DNA from: Pithys albifrons albifrons
Lineage: Eukaryota; Chordata; Aves; Passeriformes; Thamnophilidae
DNA: 64,000 nt
Assembly: GCF_047495875.1 (NCBI RefSeq)
Contig: NC_092497.1
Span: 33,301,375 to 33,365,374, forward strand
Direction of reading: 5' to 3'
Shown here: positions 1 to 12,803 of the stretch, one piece after another
Numbering within the stretch: the first letter of the stretch is position 1
Layout of the letters: the number at the start of each line of letters is the position of its first letter
Translations under genes and position numbers: made by a program
The notes under the pieces: model-generated
Database searches by the model: none
Told to the model about the DNA's origin: nothing
What the model saw: only the letters and a program-made list of their open reading frames with translations

Positions 1-501
1 TGTAGAGAGTGTTAAGGTCTCCCCTGAGTCTCCTCTTCTCCAGACTAAACAACTCCAGCTCCCTCAGCCTTTCCTCATAGGACTTGTGCTCAAGTCCTTT
101 TACCAGCCTTGTTGCTCTTTGGACACACTCTTGTACCTCAATATCTTTTCTGAACTGAGGGGCTCAGAACTGAACACAATACTCGAGGTGGGGCCTCACC
201 AGCACTGAGTACAGGGGAAGGATCACTTCCCTCCTCCTGCTTGCCACACTATTCTCGATACAGGCCAGGATCCTGTTGGCCTTCTTGGCCACCTGGGCAC
301 ATTGTTGGCTCATGTTCAGCCTTCTCTCAATCGAAACCCCCAAGTCCCTTTCTGCCTGGCTGGTTTCCAGCAACTCTGTGCCCAGCCTATAGCACTGCAT
401 GGGGTGGTTGTGGCCAAAGTGCAGGATCCAGCACTTGGCCCTTTTAAACCTCACCCCATTGGAATCAGCCCATCTCTTTAGCCTATCAAGGTCCCTCTGC
501 A
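1..501 (-). mobile_element. CR1 LINE fragment (5'-truncated, runs off the left edge)
   Basis: The minus strand reads as the 3' part of a chicken-repeat-1 (CR1) LINE. The plus strand shows the well-known antisense CR1 text around 'ctccagactaaacaactcc' and 'gacttgtgctcaagtcc'. The element stops abruptly at 'aggtccctctgcag' (about 501), typical of 5' truncation during target-primed reverse transcription. The left end is cut by the window, so the 3' UTR is not visible. CR1 is the dominant LINE of birds, turtles and crocodilians, and this is the main clue to a sauropsid and probably avian source. Confidence 0.93.
3..454 (-). pseudogene. CR1 ORF2 C-terminal fragment (broken)
   Basis: The minus strand translates to the C-terminal tail of CR1 ORF2, downstream of the reverse transcriptase palm. 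Recognisable blocks are DLGV near the start of the fragment, the NMSQQCA..AKKAN block, [20 protein letters not shown], and after the break the [22 protein letters not shown] block. A tryptophan codon after ..YCVQF has become TGA at 161-163, splitting the frame. The endonuclease and the catalytic palm are missing through 5' truncation, so this is dead. No host gene is implied. Confidence 0.88.
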
Positions 502-3500
502 GTAAGAAGAAGGAAAAGAAGAATATGTAAGAAATGCTATAGAAGTATTAAACAGTTCTCTTTTGACTTTTTTCTTCCAAAGTGTAACTGAACAAATCTT
601 CATCTATCATAGGTCCCCAGTTTCCAGATCATCTCTTAGAAAGTAGAAAATCCAATTTTATAGGCATTTGTACTAGGAATAAAACAAACTTTCAGACTAA
701 ATGTGATGTATCATGGTGACATAACAAATATGGACATTAATTAAAGATTGGCAGAATCCAACAGAGAAGTATGCCCTCCATCTGCTTGATGTAAGGTAAT
801 CACAATGTTCACTTAACTAGAGCTGACAGATTTTCTTGTGTTAGTCTTGAATCACTAAAGTTACCACCCTCAGTATGAATAACAATAACCACATGTGTGA
901 CATCATACAAAGAAGATGAGGCATAATTAACTACTCCTTATGTTTTCTGTCTTCTCCCTAGTAGTTTTTCTTCTATGATAATAAGGTTCAGGCACACAGA
1001 TCAGATACACACTTTGATTCTGAATCTTTCACACACACACAAGCCTTTAGATCCTCCTAGGTCTACAGATTTTGAGTGTTGCTGCATCAAAACTTACACA
1101 TTTGGACACTGTCAGTAAAAAGCAAGATGCCCTAAATGTGTTATAAATTTTTCAGTACATTAATAGATTACATTTCTGTCCTCCTCATCCTTTTAGTTGT
1201 CTAAATAATTAAAAAATAATTCACTAATAAAAACAAAGTGGAAGTTAAAGAGTGAACCATCCAAGTCCAGCTCTACAAATATACTCGAGATCACTGGGTT
1301 TCTGTATGTAGGTTGCATAAACACGCAGCCTTCAATAACCACTTGCTGCCTACTACATGAAATCCCATGGAAAAATGCTATGGTAGATCTCAGCTTTAAT
1401 AAATCAAGAGACAAGGAAACCTTTAGTAAGTGGAACTTTTATTAAAGTTTCAGTTAGGAAAATATGTCTCCATTAGCATATTATGTTCTTCACATTTTTG
1501 ATGTAAACTTCCCAGGGACTCAAAGATCACTTCAAGAACCTGATGAACTGCCAGTATGCCTGAGAAAAGAGTGTTTCAATGTACTTTAAGTGTAGCCTCT
1601 ACCCATGTCTAAGGTTCTTTATTGTCCCACAATAGTGTTACCCTAATAAATAAATGAAAAGCAGTCACCAAATCTCCAGATGCTTATGGTCAAAGGTGAT
1701 ACATAGAATTTAATAATAAAGCTGTAATTTCAGCAACATAAACATCTTAGTTTTTCACTATTGGTTTTCAAGCCTTGACAAATTCTGCAGTAGGTCTAAG
1801 ATGAAAATGGAAGACAAATAGAATTAAACCAAATCGTAAAAGTATTATCAAGAGTTATTTCTGTGGTCAAACTTAGTCTGTAAAGTGAAGTGTAGTAGTA
1901 GTATCAGCCACATTGCAACATTGGATGGTATGACATGACCAAGTGGTCTCCAACAAATCATAAATTGGTAACTGTCAATACAGCAATGAATATAAGGTAA
2001 ACTCAACCATCCAGTTTATTCATCATGTCAACAAGCAATCAGAGATTTTTTTTTCCCTCTGCCTCATTATGGACCTAATGTCATATGATTTTCATCAGTA
2101 GCACTCTTCAAAGCTCTTTGCTTTTTTCACAGCACAATACACAAAACTCATTTGATAGGAGAGAATGTAGGTAATGTAAATTGGGAAAAAAAAAAGGAAA
2201 AAGTCTTTCAGGATTATTTCTTCATTTTAGGCTTGGGTTTGGTGGGTTTTATGTCTGCATTTTTTCCTCTTGGAATTTTTCTTCTTTGCAATAAATAACA
2301 TTTCATATAAATTCCCTAAGTACCTTAAACTCCCTTTGTTGACCCACAAGGCAAGGGAGCAACCTCACAAGTTCAAGGTCATAAGTCCAAAGATTATAAA
2401 CATGGAAGCAGAATTCATGAGAAAGGTTAAAACTCATGACACCTGTTTTATGAATGCAGATTGGATGTCAGCAGAATTTTGATGAGTGGAAATGGATATT
2501 GCATAAGATTTTTTAAAATATATGTTTTTTAAACTTCCTCCTTTTCTGCCCATTCAAAAGCACCAATTAATATGTTCAGATCAGAGAAGAGCATAGTTGT
2601 CAACCTCTCAAGAGGAACAAGAAATTATACACTTAGGCGGACTGGAAATGTGGTTCCTAGACCACTGGTGACTCCAAATTGAGCTGCAATGCCATATTGA
2701 AGCATCACAAAGGGTCTTTATTGTTATATTTTATTACAGAAAATTACATCAATATTATCTGGCTTGGGTATTCTGTAATAAAAACATATTCCTTTCCATA
2801 GTAATATGGAAATTCTAATTCTCATCATATTGAGTTTTTCATGTTGCACTTAAACAGTTCTTTCAATTGAATGTATCCATTTTCTCTTCCTAGTGCCTTT
2901 GTTTCAGATTTTTCTTCTGTGACAGGAAATCAAGAAAAGTTGTAAACTGATGATTTTAGATCTTTATTCTAAAAAACAGACACTCTCATTCAGTGTTCTT
3001 AACTCTTCCTGAGAATGTATGCACATTCCAAGCCCTTAATTTTATTTTTTTTAATATTCTAAGTTATTAGGTCTTTAGAGATTTCTTTGGAAGCAAAAAT
3101 GAAATAGTATCCCTTATCTGCATGTTTTGGTGCAACATTACATAGGAAATTAAAACATTCCTTTTGTTGCTGGAATTGGCTGATATACAGACAGCATTTT
3201 TCTTGATCTGGAACTCTGATGTCAATATGAGTTAAAATATCCTTTCCTTTTCCCTGATCACTGATGCTTCTGCACATCTCCTTATAAAGGTTGTGCTTAT
3301 GCTTAGTAAATGAAGAAAAGAATTAGTGGTGCTCCTCTCATTTCCTGTCTTCCCACAGATGGTGACAAATTCAAATTCAGACTGCATTAAACCTGAGTGG
3401 AGAAACCCAGCAGGTGGCTACACTAATGGAAAATCCTGGCCTTGGAATAATGGGAATTGCAACCGACAGCTCTACACCACAAAAACGATGATGTATTCCT

Positions 3501-6500
3501 ATTGACAGTGTTGCATTTGAATCCAGAAGGCTGATCTGATAGCTTAGGCCAGGCACAAGGGAAGCAGAAAGCCCCATGGGTATCTTTCTTGGCTACACCA
3601 CTTTAACTTTTGTCATCTAAACCTTCTATTACAATTCATTGTGAAAAACTCATATAAGTTAGAAGGAGAGGAGAAAAAAAATCCCAAGCTCCTGCATTTG
3701 GCCTACAGGCATACATTTGTTCTTTTTTTTCTTGGTTTAAAGGACAAATAAAGGTTGACACACAACAGCATTTCCAGCCACTTCCATATTTTTAATGCTG
3801 ACATTCTTAGCCCAAGTGCTTTTAGTGATTCCAGACATGCCCATCTGAGAGAGTTTTTGCTAAAACGATGCATAGACTGCCCTGAAGGTGTAATGCCTGA
3901 TGTTCAGCTACAATTTGTGAAGGAATAGTGTGTTCCTGGTCCTTTTTCCCTATAGGAATTTTTCCTCTTCGTTTAGATCCAGGAACTATGTCAGCAGGAG
4001 TTCTGTGAAACTCATTTGTAAAGTGACTGGACAGCTCTAAAGACTGAATATGCAGTTTAAACTACGTTTCAGAATATGAAGATATTTTTCTATGTGTTTT
4101 AATGCCCTGTCAGTAATTTTTATATGCAATATATTCTGGTCCTTTTTCTTAGTATATACATTTTCCAAAGCTTTTATACACTGAGTTAGTTGCCAAAGGA
4201 AATTTCAAAGTGCCTGTACTTTTGCATTATTGATCACAAGCTTCTTTGTGTTACATTTATTTCCTCGCAGAACTCAGATTTGTATCTACTTAAAATATGC
4301 ATAGTAACAGTTTTAAGAGGTCATAGAATGAATGTCTCTAGTCTAAACAATTCTAAGTCTAAATCATAAAGATTATTCTGAGTACTATTAGAGGCAACCT
4401 CAAAATACTCTATTGTACATCCCTCTTGAAAATCAATAATTTCTGCAATATACTACTTAGAGTTTTCTCAGCAGTGTATTTGGAACATATAATTTACACA
4501 AAATGTACTATTAACACAGACTTTAGAAATGCCATAACACATTTCAAGTATTGTTTCTGTAATATTAAATATTAAAAACAAAATGTACTTTTCATTGCTT
4601 AAAAAACACTTTATATGAATTACTTTCTTATCTAAACTACTAACTTCTCACATCTTAATATCTGATTATAATAGTCCAGAATTGTGCTTTTCCTTATAGG
4701 TATTTCTTTCAATGTCTTCACAGTTCATTTCACTATGCCTTTTCCACAAAAATAACTGTCATAATACTGACTTCTAGGTGGAAATTTCCTTCAGTTTGCT
4801 GGTTCCTATAGTACCAATATTTCTTAATTGACACTTACTTACATGTATTTCCCAACATTTATGTCAGGGTTTAACATGGAAAAGGTATCAGTGAAATACA
4901 TAACATGTGAAATCAATATGCTTAATATTAATATATCATAAGGTTTCATGCATGAGACAATCATTAACAATTCCTGCTTAGAATACACCATTTCTAGCCC
5001 CCATGCAGCCCTAGCACTTTAGCTAGATTCAAGTATTTCAGTCCTTTGGAAATTAAACTTTCTGCTGTAAGGGCAGACTAGAAGAAATCAAATTTGAGCC
5101 AATGGCCCTACATCACAGGAAAATTTTAGGCTGATCTAAACCTTGTCCTCAGAAATATTGCCAGTAGAACCACAGGGTTTTCAAAGAAAGCCCTATTCAT
5201 GTTAAACCTTCTGGAAGCCCCAGTCCTGGAAAAAACTTGCTGTCAATCCTCTCTCATTCACAATCAGTGAATCCGCAACTGTAATCTAATGGTGCTTTGC
5301 CATTTTAACAAAATTCTAATAGTAAAGTACCTCTACAACTTGGAAATAGAACTTTATTTCAAGGCTTAGTAATTCTAACATCACCAAATACCCAGTGCAT
5401 CTTGTAATGCCTTTGCTGAAAAAAAGAAAATACACAAAGGGATATCCTCTTCCATAGAGGCACCCCTCTTTTCCTTAGCGCCTTAAATAAAAACACATAC
5501 ATAATGAAACTGGGGATGGAGACACTGCTGCAATCTTTTTCTGTACCTACCAATAGTAAAACGTTTAGAAGTTCATTGTTTTATACAATGTACTCACTGA
5601 ATGCACAATTGCAAGGAGGAGGCAATGCTCCGTGTTTGCAGAAAAACAGCTCATATGTCTCAGAATGAAAATTAGTCTGGAACTAGAGCAGGGGACAGTA
5701 CTATCTCATTTCTGTAACCCTAAATGGAGGTAACATTTTTATAGTCCTAAATAAATGAGATATTTTCTATAACTGTGAATATATCATTTTTATAAGGGAC
5801 CTTGTTTACAAAAAGGTGGAAAATGTCTGGCAGTATTGAAGATAAACCAAAGGCCAATGTTTGTGTTCTCATATGAATATCTTATCCAAGTAGCAATCAT
5901 ACATATTCCCATTTTAGTGATATATCCTATTATGATGCCTGACTGTATCTTGGCTTAGATAAAGTGTTGTCTGATAAATAGACTTATGCATAAATGTCTG
6001 TTGGGAACATGCAACAGCAAAATGGGGACAGGATTTTGTCTCTGGAGCTCATCAGCACAGTTCAACTGCTTTATCTGTCAGATCAGTTGGGCCTCCAGTC
6101 CAGATACAAAGGAGCTCAATATTTTGAGACTATTAGTGCTAAATGAATAATTTGTAGAAGATACTACACTCAAGAAAATTCAGCCTTCTACTCAGAAAAT
6201 ATCTCTGTAGTAGGTCATACTTTTGCACATTTCATTGAACAAAAGTATTTAAAAGCTACCTTTGGAAATGTTAATATGTGAAGTAATCAAATATGCAGAG
6301 TTATAAATGTTTTTGTTTGGTTTTTTTTTTTTGTCAAATCAGAGGAAGTGGATGGTGGCATTACAGCATTTTGCATGTCTGTGGGACATTGCTGTGTATG
6401 CAGGTATGTAACAACTTCAAGTTTAACTGTTAAATGTGGTACATGGATCAGTGAGGTGAGAGGGAACAAACACAATCTGATTTTGTTGCTTCTCTCCAAT

Positions 6501-9500
6501 GTATCAAGGAAAAATATTCTCCCTAGAGGTACTGATACACAGCTTCCTCTTTCTGAGTCTCTTAGGGATTGGTATGTTGTCCATTCTCATATGTCTCATT
6601 CTGCCTTCCGGAAATTTCTGGGATTAGACAAGATCATGTAAAAATTCTCAATTGTCACAGAGCTTTTAATATTTTTATTTCCTAGGAGATGAGAATCAGA
6701 AATTTGAAAGATCTTGGGTAATCTAGTTCATTCCTCTACAAGTAAAGGATTGCTTCCTATAGGTATTTTTTTTAAATTATTAGTTGCTGGTAATTTATCT
6801 GATTAATTAGAACCTTTTGCTTAAAACAAGTTATTCAGGTATTTTCATTATCTGATTAGTTTAGCAGGTGGCTATACAATATTCTGAAATTAGTATGCTG
6901 ACTATTCTGAAGTATTACCTTAATGGCCCAGGAAGATCAAAGTTCTATTATGCTAGGTTCTGTACAAACATATAGAGGAAAACACAGTGTTTGACATAAT
7001 ATCTTTATAGTCCAACTAAAGACAAGTGGTTAAATCAGTCAGAGAGAAGACATTCATGAAACTTCAGAGTACTGCTATATGTGTGCTCTACATATTCTGA
7101 ATTATGGGTATTTTAAATACAAGTTTTCTTTCCTATTATATTTATGTAACCTTTCATGTCTCTCTTGCCTAAAGCCTATCTTAAAATTATGATGTTATAT
7201 ATTTTCAGCTGTTGAATTTGATATTCTAGTCATATGCAATAATTCAAAAATTTTCACTTTTCCCTGAAATTCATTGCACCAGCTATTTCCACTTGGTAAA
7301 GTAGCATGCCTTTGGGTAGCAAGTCATGTAAGTTAGACAGGGAAGTAAAAAAATCATGATTGAAAGTCCTTTGAAACCAATGACTTTCCTTGTTTTGTAC
7401 AGGATTCTAGGTTTACATTCTGTAAAAATTCTAAGAAACACTTTTTTAAGCCAAATGCAACTTTTACAGAAAGTACATCCTCCTGAGAGGATGTTGTATG
7501 AACCTTTGTTAACCCTTGGGTACAAAAGTTATTTTGACTTTCAGTTAGGCTTTAAGATAAATTGTAGGATGTGTGCTTTTGGATGAACCCTCAAGACTTT
7601 CTGAAACTACTCTGCCCCACTTGTCTGGTTTTTACCATAAATCATTAGCTTCCCACTCCTGATGTCACCATTCTGTAACAACTCTCTAGTGCCTACCTCC
7701 ACCTAACCTTAAAATAGATCATGCCTTCTGTCAAGGGACAGGAGCAAGAGTTTTACTGTGTTTAGTACAATGGATGAAGAAAGACCTGCTGCAGTGTCAC
7801 TGTTGAAGGGGAGGTGAGAATGTCATAAACATACTGAATGAAGATCAAGGACAGTGAGTTTGATCTAAACAGTCTCTATGTTTTGCTTGAAGGGGCAGGA
7901 TATGCAGTTTTCACAGAAGACTCCCCTTTCTTACCCTTATCTTAATTATTGACTTCCACTTCAAATTAGAAATGCAGAAGGGACAGGACAACTGGGCTGT
8001 TCAACTGGAAGAGAAAAGAGGAGAATATGAAATGTGTATTCATATTTGAAAGCAGTGTTAATGAAAACATTTGGGGTAAAACAAAAAGTCCTTTTGTCTG
8101 GAAATAATATTGTTATACAGTAAACAGTGTCTTTCATCAAAAAAATCCCCAAATACTTCGCATTCACTACCATAGCTTTTTCAGATGTGAACAGAGCAAT
8201 TTTACTGTTTTTTATCTCTTACAGAACTTTTTAATTGTCTGAGCCACTAACATGTCAGGAAGGCAAGACAGAATACACAAATAAGAAATGAATATGTACA
8301 AAGTTGTATATATTCTATATTTAGAAAACAATTTGGCAGAGAACAAACAGTGGTAGTGCATGTATTCCTACCTCACAAAAGAACTACTCTAAGACCCTCA
8401 ATTATTCAGAAAAAGCAGACGCAGCCCTAGAGGATGCCTACTAAATAAAAAGGCACCTTGCAGTTTTGAAAGACGAGGCAAAATATATGAATATAAAATT
8501 TAGATCTGACTATTGTCTCTGAACTACGCTTTGGGTGATACAGACATACATAATTTTTTTTTTGTATTTTCAGCTAATATTTTAAGAATTCCAGTGTGTC
8601 ATAGTTATAACTTAATTTCAGTTTATCTGTCTGATATTATTCTTTCTCTTTCATGTCTTTCACTTATTTTTTTTCTACAAACCAGTCTTCCCTTGCTCTC
8701 TCATTCTTAGTAACCACAGATTTCAGTTTTACTCTTCACTTTGTAGGTGATAAGGTTTAAACATTAGCTCTCTGTTGTTGCCATTGAGAACTAGGTTGAT
8801 AGAAAGTTGTCTATTTAAATGAAACAGCTTTTCTTTTTACTTTTTTCTTTTTTCTTTTCCTTTTTTTTTTAATAGTCAAGAATAAGCATGTCTTAATCAT
8901 CATATATGCACTTTGATTTTAACAAGAATTCAAGGGAATGAAAATTTTAGCTTCTTAATATAATTGTCTTTGACTTGAATTACTCAAACTGTAGAACAGT
9001 TAGTTGATAATATTTTAAAAATTATTAAGTTCATGATTCAGAGCAAAATCTTTAATTATGATAACTGCAGTTTTATTATGGCTCATTAGCAAGAGGAAAA
9101 GGAAATCCTTCAAGGATAAGGACCTTGTATTAGTTAGATAACTTCTGTTCTATGTACTTTATTTTCATAATTTTTATTATTTTTTGGAAGGAAGTATTTT
9201 CTCTAAAGAAAGCATTTCTGATTTTTTTTCTTCAAAGATACTTTCATTTTCATCCTGAAAAGGCTTCATGGGGAAAAAACTTTAGAATAGAGATAGGTGG
9301 GATTACAGGATGTTAAAGGATCCTTTGTCTATACTCTGCAGAGGTTTCTTTCTCACTATCTCTGATTACCCAGGCCATGGATTGCATACAGGCTTTCCAC
9401 CCACAGGCAACAAGGACTTCCAAGAGGTGATATGTAGCCTCATCCTGCCCTTAGCAGGAGTCAAGAGTGCAGCTGGGGATGATAGCTGAGGAAAACACCA

Positions 9501-12500
9501 TAAAACCACCTTCATCCTCAGTACAGGCCGTCCGGGAGTACCTTTCATTCAGTCAGTTATGATGTGACTTCTTTTATGTTAGGAGCACAGTGTGCATAGG
9601 CATCAGTAGCTGCAGGAACTACCACTGAACACCAAGTCACCCACTTACTCTGCAGAAAAAGCAAAAATCAGGTTCAAATAGACATTTATAAAGGAAAGGA
9701 GAACAAAGAGCTGGTTCTATGACAAATAAACTCCTATTTGAACTTGCTTGACCACAAGACTTTATCCCATACCTGAATTATCCACTCATAGGTTATTCAT
9801 TAAAAAGCAAATATGAGACTTTGCAAAAATCACTTACTGGCCATTAGATCCTCCTTTCACTGTTCATGTGTTTTTTCCTGTAGCTCTAATGCTTTCAGTG
9901 CCAGAAACTTACATATAGTTCTGATGAAATAACTGTATTGGAACCCCTTTGAATGTGATTTGTTCAGAACATCTCTGGGCAGCTTGCAAATACTCTTTCA
10001 ATTCACACTAGTATATTTCCAGTCTGAATTTTCTTTCAACTTTACAGAAAAGGCTTTTAAAAAGAACAAGAAGAAAGTTCAGTGTTTCCTAAAGCCATAT
10101 TCAAAACAATTAGATTAAACCTTTTTAACAGCATGATCTTCTTCATTTTTACTATCACCTCCTTAACCTTAAGTAAAATCCAAAAGAGACCTTTGAAAAA
10201 TGATGATTTTTTATATTTAATATGTGATCTTTTCATGTTTCTGCTATTGTATTCTTTCGAGCTATCTAATAACTATGGATTTGCAGCTGGCAGAAGGGCA
10301 AACTCGTCTCATATCCTGTGAAGAGGTGACTGCCTGAAGTGTGGGTGTGAAAGAAAGTATAAGAATTCTCTGAAAGGTTTTACTACGGAGAATGTAGGGG
10401 TGAGACCTTTATCTAACCCTGGATGCACATTATTCTTAATAATGCATATTTGTACATTTTTTGTAGACTCTAAGGAGTAAGCTTACTAAAATTGACAATA
10501 TTTTACAGAAACAGGAAAAAAAAAGAAGTAATGTTTCCTGTATCATTCTTAGTTCTTTGTGACATATCACTTTTATCTCTTCTGCCTTTAACAACAGATT
10601 TAGTTTAATTAAATTTGTGTCAAATGAACACACGAAATGAAAGGAAAATCAGTCAGCCTGCAGTTGCCCATTAGTGAGTCAGTGACTGCACAGTAACAGG
10701 CTTTAGAAGCCTGGCTTACTGCCAGAACAAGTTTGCAATGATGCTCAGATACACCTATGATGCTTTGAAGGAAAGGACTTAGCTGACCTGAACCTGTTCC
10801 ATGGAATCAGGCCAAATCCTCACAGGTTGGATGTTGAATCTATAATAAGTCTTCTATCTCCAACCATTTACCTGTCAAGTGAAAAGAGAGTGTGAAACTA
10901 GAAAATCTGTACATAATTAATTAGAATAAATAATTCTTTGTTTAGTATATATTTTAACAAATCATCATAGTTGAAATAATTTTTTAATCTGATTTTCTCT
11001 TTTATTTTCTTTTTTTTTAAATTGCATCGACAAGTCTTTAAAATATGAAATATCGCTGTCTTTGAATGCAGTGGGGGTGATATGTGTCAATCACAAGTGT
11101 GTCTGTCAGAACCTGGCCCTCTGAGATCCTGCATCTTTTCCAGATTTGAATCATGGGTCCAAATGTGAAGTGAAGCAGCATATATCTAAAGTACTTTGTG
11201 GGTCTGGGGTGAAGACAGTCAACACTTTTCAGATTGATACCGCTGGTGGCATAGTGTAGCTGCCATTAGGGAACAACAAGGTTGACATAGGCTAAAGAGA
11301 CTTCTAAGAAGGTATAGATTTTTTAGGTCTGTGTCTTAAAAGTAAAGTTTTTCTTTAGGAACAAATTCTTGTGAAGTACCGTAGACTGTAAATCTTAATT
11401 CTACATGAACTCCAGCTATAGTCCACAATAAAAAGTCTTTCCATGGTCAGTTTAATCCACTATCAAATGTCTACAAAAAGGCAAACTCATTTCATAACAA
11501 AAGGTCCTGTACAAACAGTTGGATTGAATAACTACTGATAATGAGCTATTTTGTATCCTTTCCCAAGCTCTTTCTCTAAAAGACAAGGCACTGTAACTAC
11601 ATAAACAGATGATCTGAATTTAGACTATTTGCTGTTTAAATGTAATTGCCTTCATGCTAGCCAACTTCCATATATACATCACATATGATTTACATGATAG
11701 GATGTAACTTGATATGGTAACTTGGTAGAGTTTGTAGAGTTTGTTGACAGCAAAGTAGTGAGACAAAAATTTCTCACTGAAATTATTTTTTTTTTGCTGT
11801 CAGTCTGCATCCATTTTAGCAGCTGCTAATTTTTGACCCATATGTCACAGCAGTATGATAATAAATTAAGTCTTGGAGTTTCCATACCTCAAAACATCAG
11901 TATTTTTTTCAACTTATCTGAATTTTAGATTACTATAGTGGAATAAGCCAATATGTATTTGATGTCAATTATTTTAAAGCTTAAGTTGTTTCTTTTGTCA
12001 TATTTCAGTCTGAAATTTATAAAAAAATCCTTCATTTTTTAGGAAATCTGTATATCAATTTAGTAGTCAGAGGAAAGCATGGCTAGTCACATTACACTGA
12101 TTTCAAAAACCTCTAGAATTGTGACATTTCTTTGCAGAACTTATTTCTTAGCATCTTGTGACTTGCAGTAAGGTCAGAGTCCTTTATTCTAGTTGATCTG
12201 ATGCAGTGAGACACACACCTTTAAATGTCATAGAGCTGCTGATTTTGAAGCCAGTGTCTGGATTCTGACAGATTTATAGATTAGTGTTGGATCTGGAATA
12301 AGACAAAATCTACTAAGCACATACATTTAATTCAAAATTTGGAGACATTTTGGAAACAGCAAATTTAGAATATATACACATGCTGGAAAGACAAAAAAGT
12401 CATTATTCATATACTTTACACATAGAAATTTAGAAGCTCATACCAATATCAGACTTTTTGATTTTGGAGGACCCCATATGTTGTCGTTATGTGGTAGCTT

Positions 12501-12740
12501 AAACTCAAATCATGGTTTTATTTTAGTTTCTCTTTTGACTTACTCAGTCCTCACAGTACTGTGTCTGTTACCTGAAAGTAAATACATTTTGTGTGTCGCT
12601 CTCTGTTAAATGTTTATGAACCATAAATGTAAGTACTACTTGGCATACATTTATTATATTTCCTTAAACTCTGTCCATCTAACACATACAGTTTTGCTTT
12701 GTGAGATTAGAAATGTTAAAGTAGCTTCACTCCTTACCTG
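502..12740. other. AT-rich stretch with no recognised gene
   Basis: I read both strands and found only short open frames without family motifs, plus homopolymer runs of A or T. There are no convincing exons with splice context and no recognised repeat family. Old decayed repeats could still be hidden here and would need a repeat-library search. Confidence 0.6.
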
Positions 12741-12748
12741 TGACTGTT

Positions 12749-12803
12749 ATATCTTCAATATTTCAATATTGAAAATTGAATATTGAAAATATCTTCAATA
12801 TTT
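12749..12803. repeat. AT-rich palindrome cluster with flanking direct repeat
   Basis: A 15-bp direct repeat (atatcttcaatattt) occurs at 12749-12763 and 12789-12803. Between and overlapping the copies lie a perfect 12-bp palindrome TTCAATATTGAA (12762-12773) and a 9-bp stem ttcaatatt (12754-12762) pairing with aatattgaa (12779-12787). This is a local duplication and inversion product, possibly from template switching. Confidence 0.75.
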
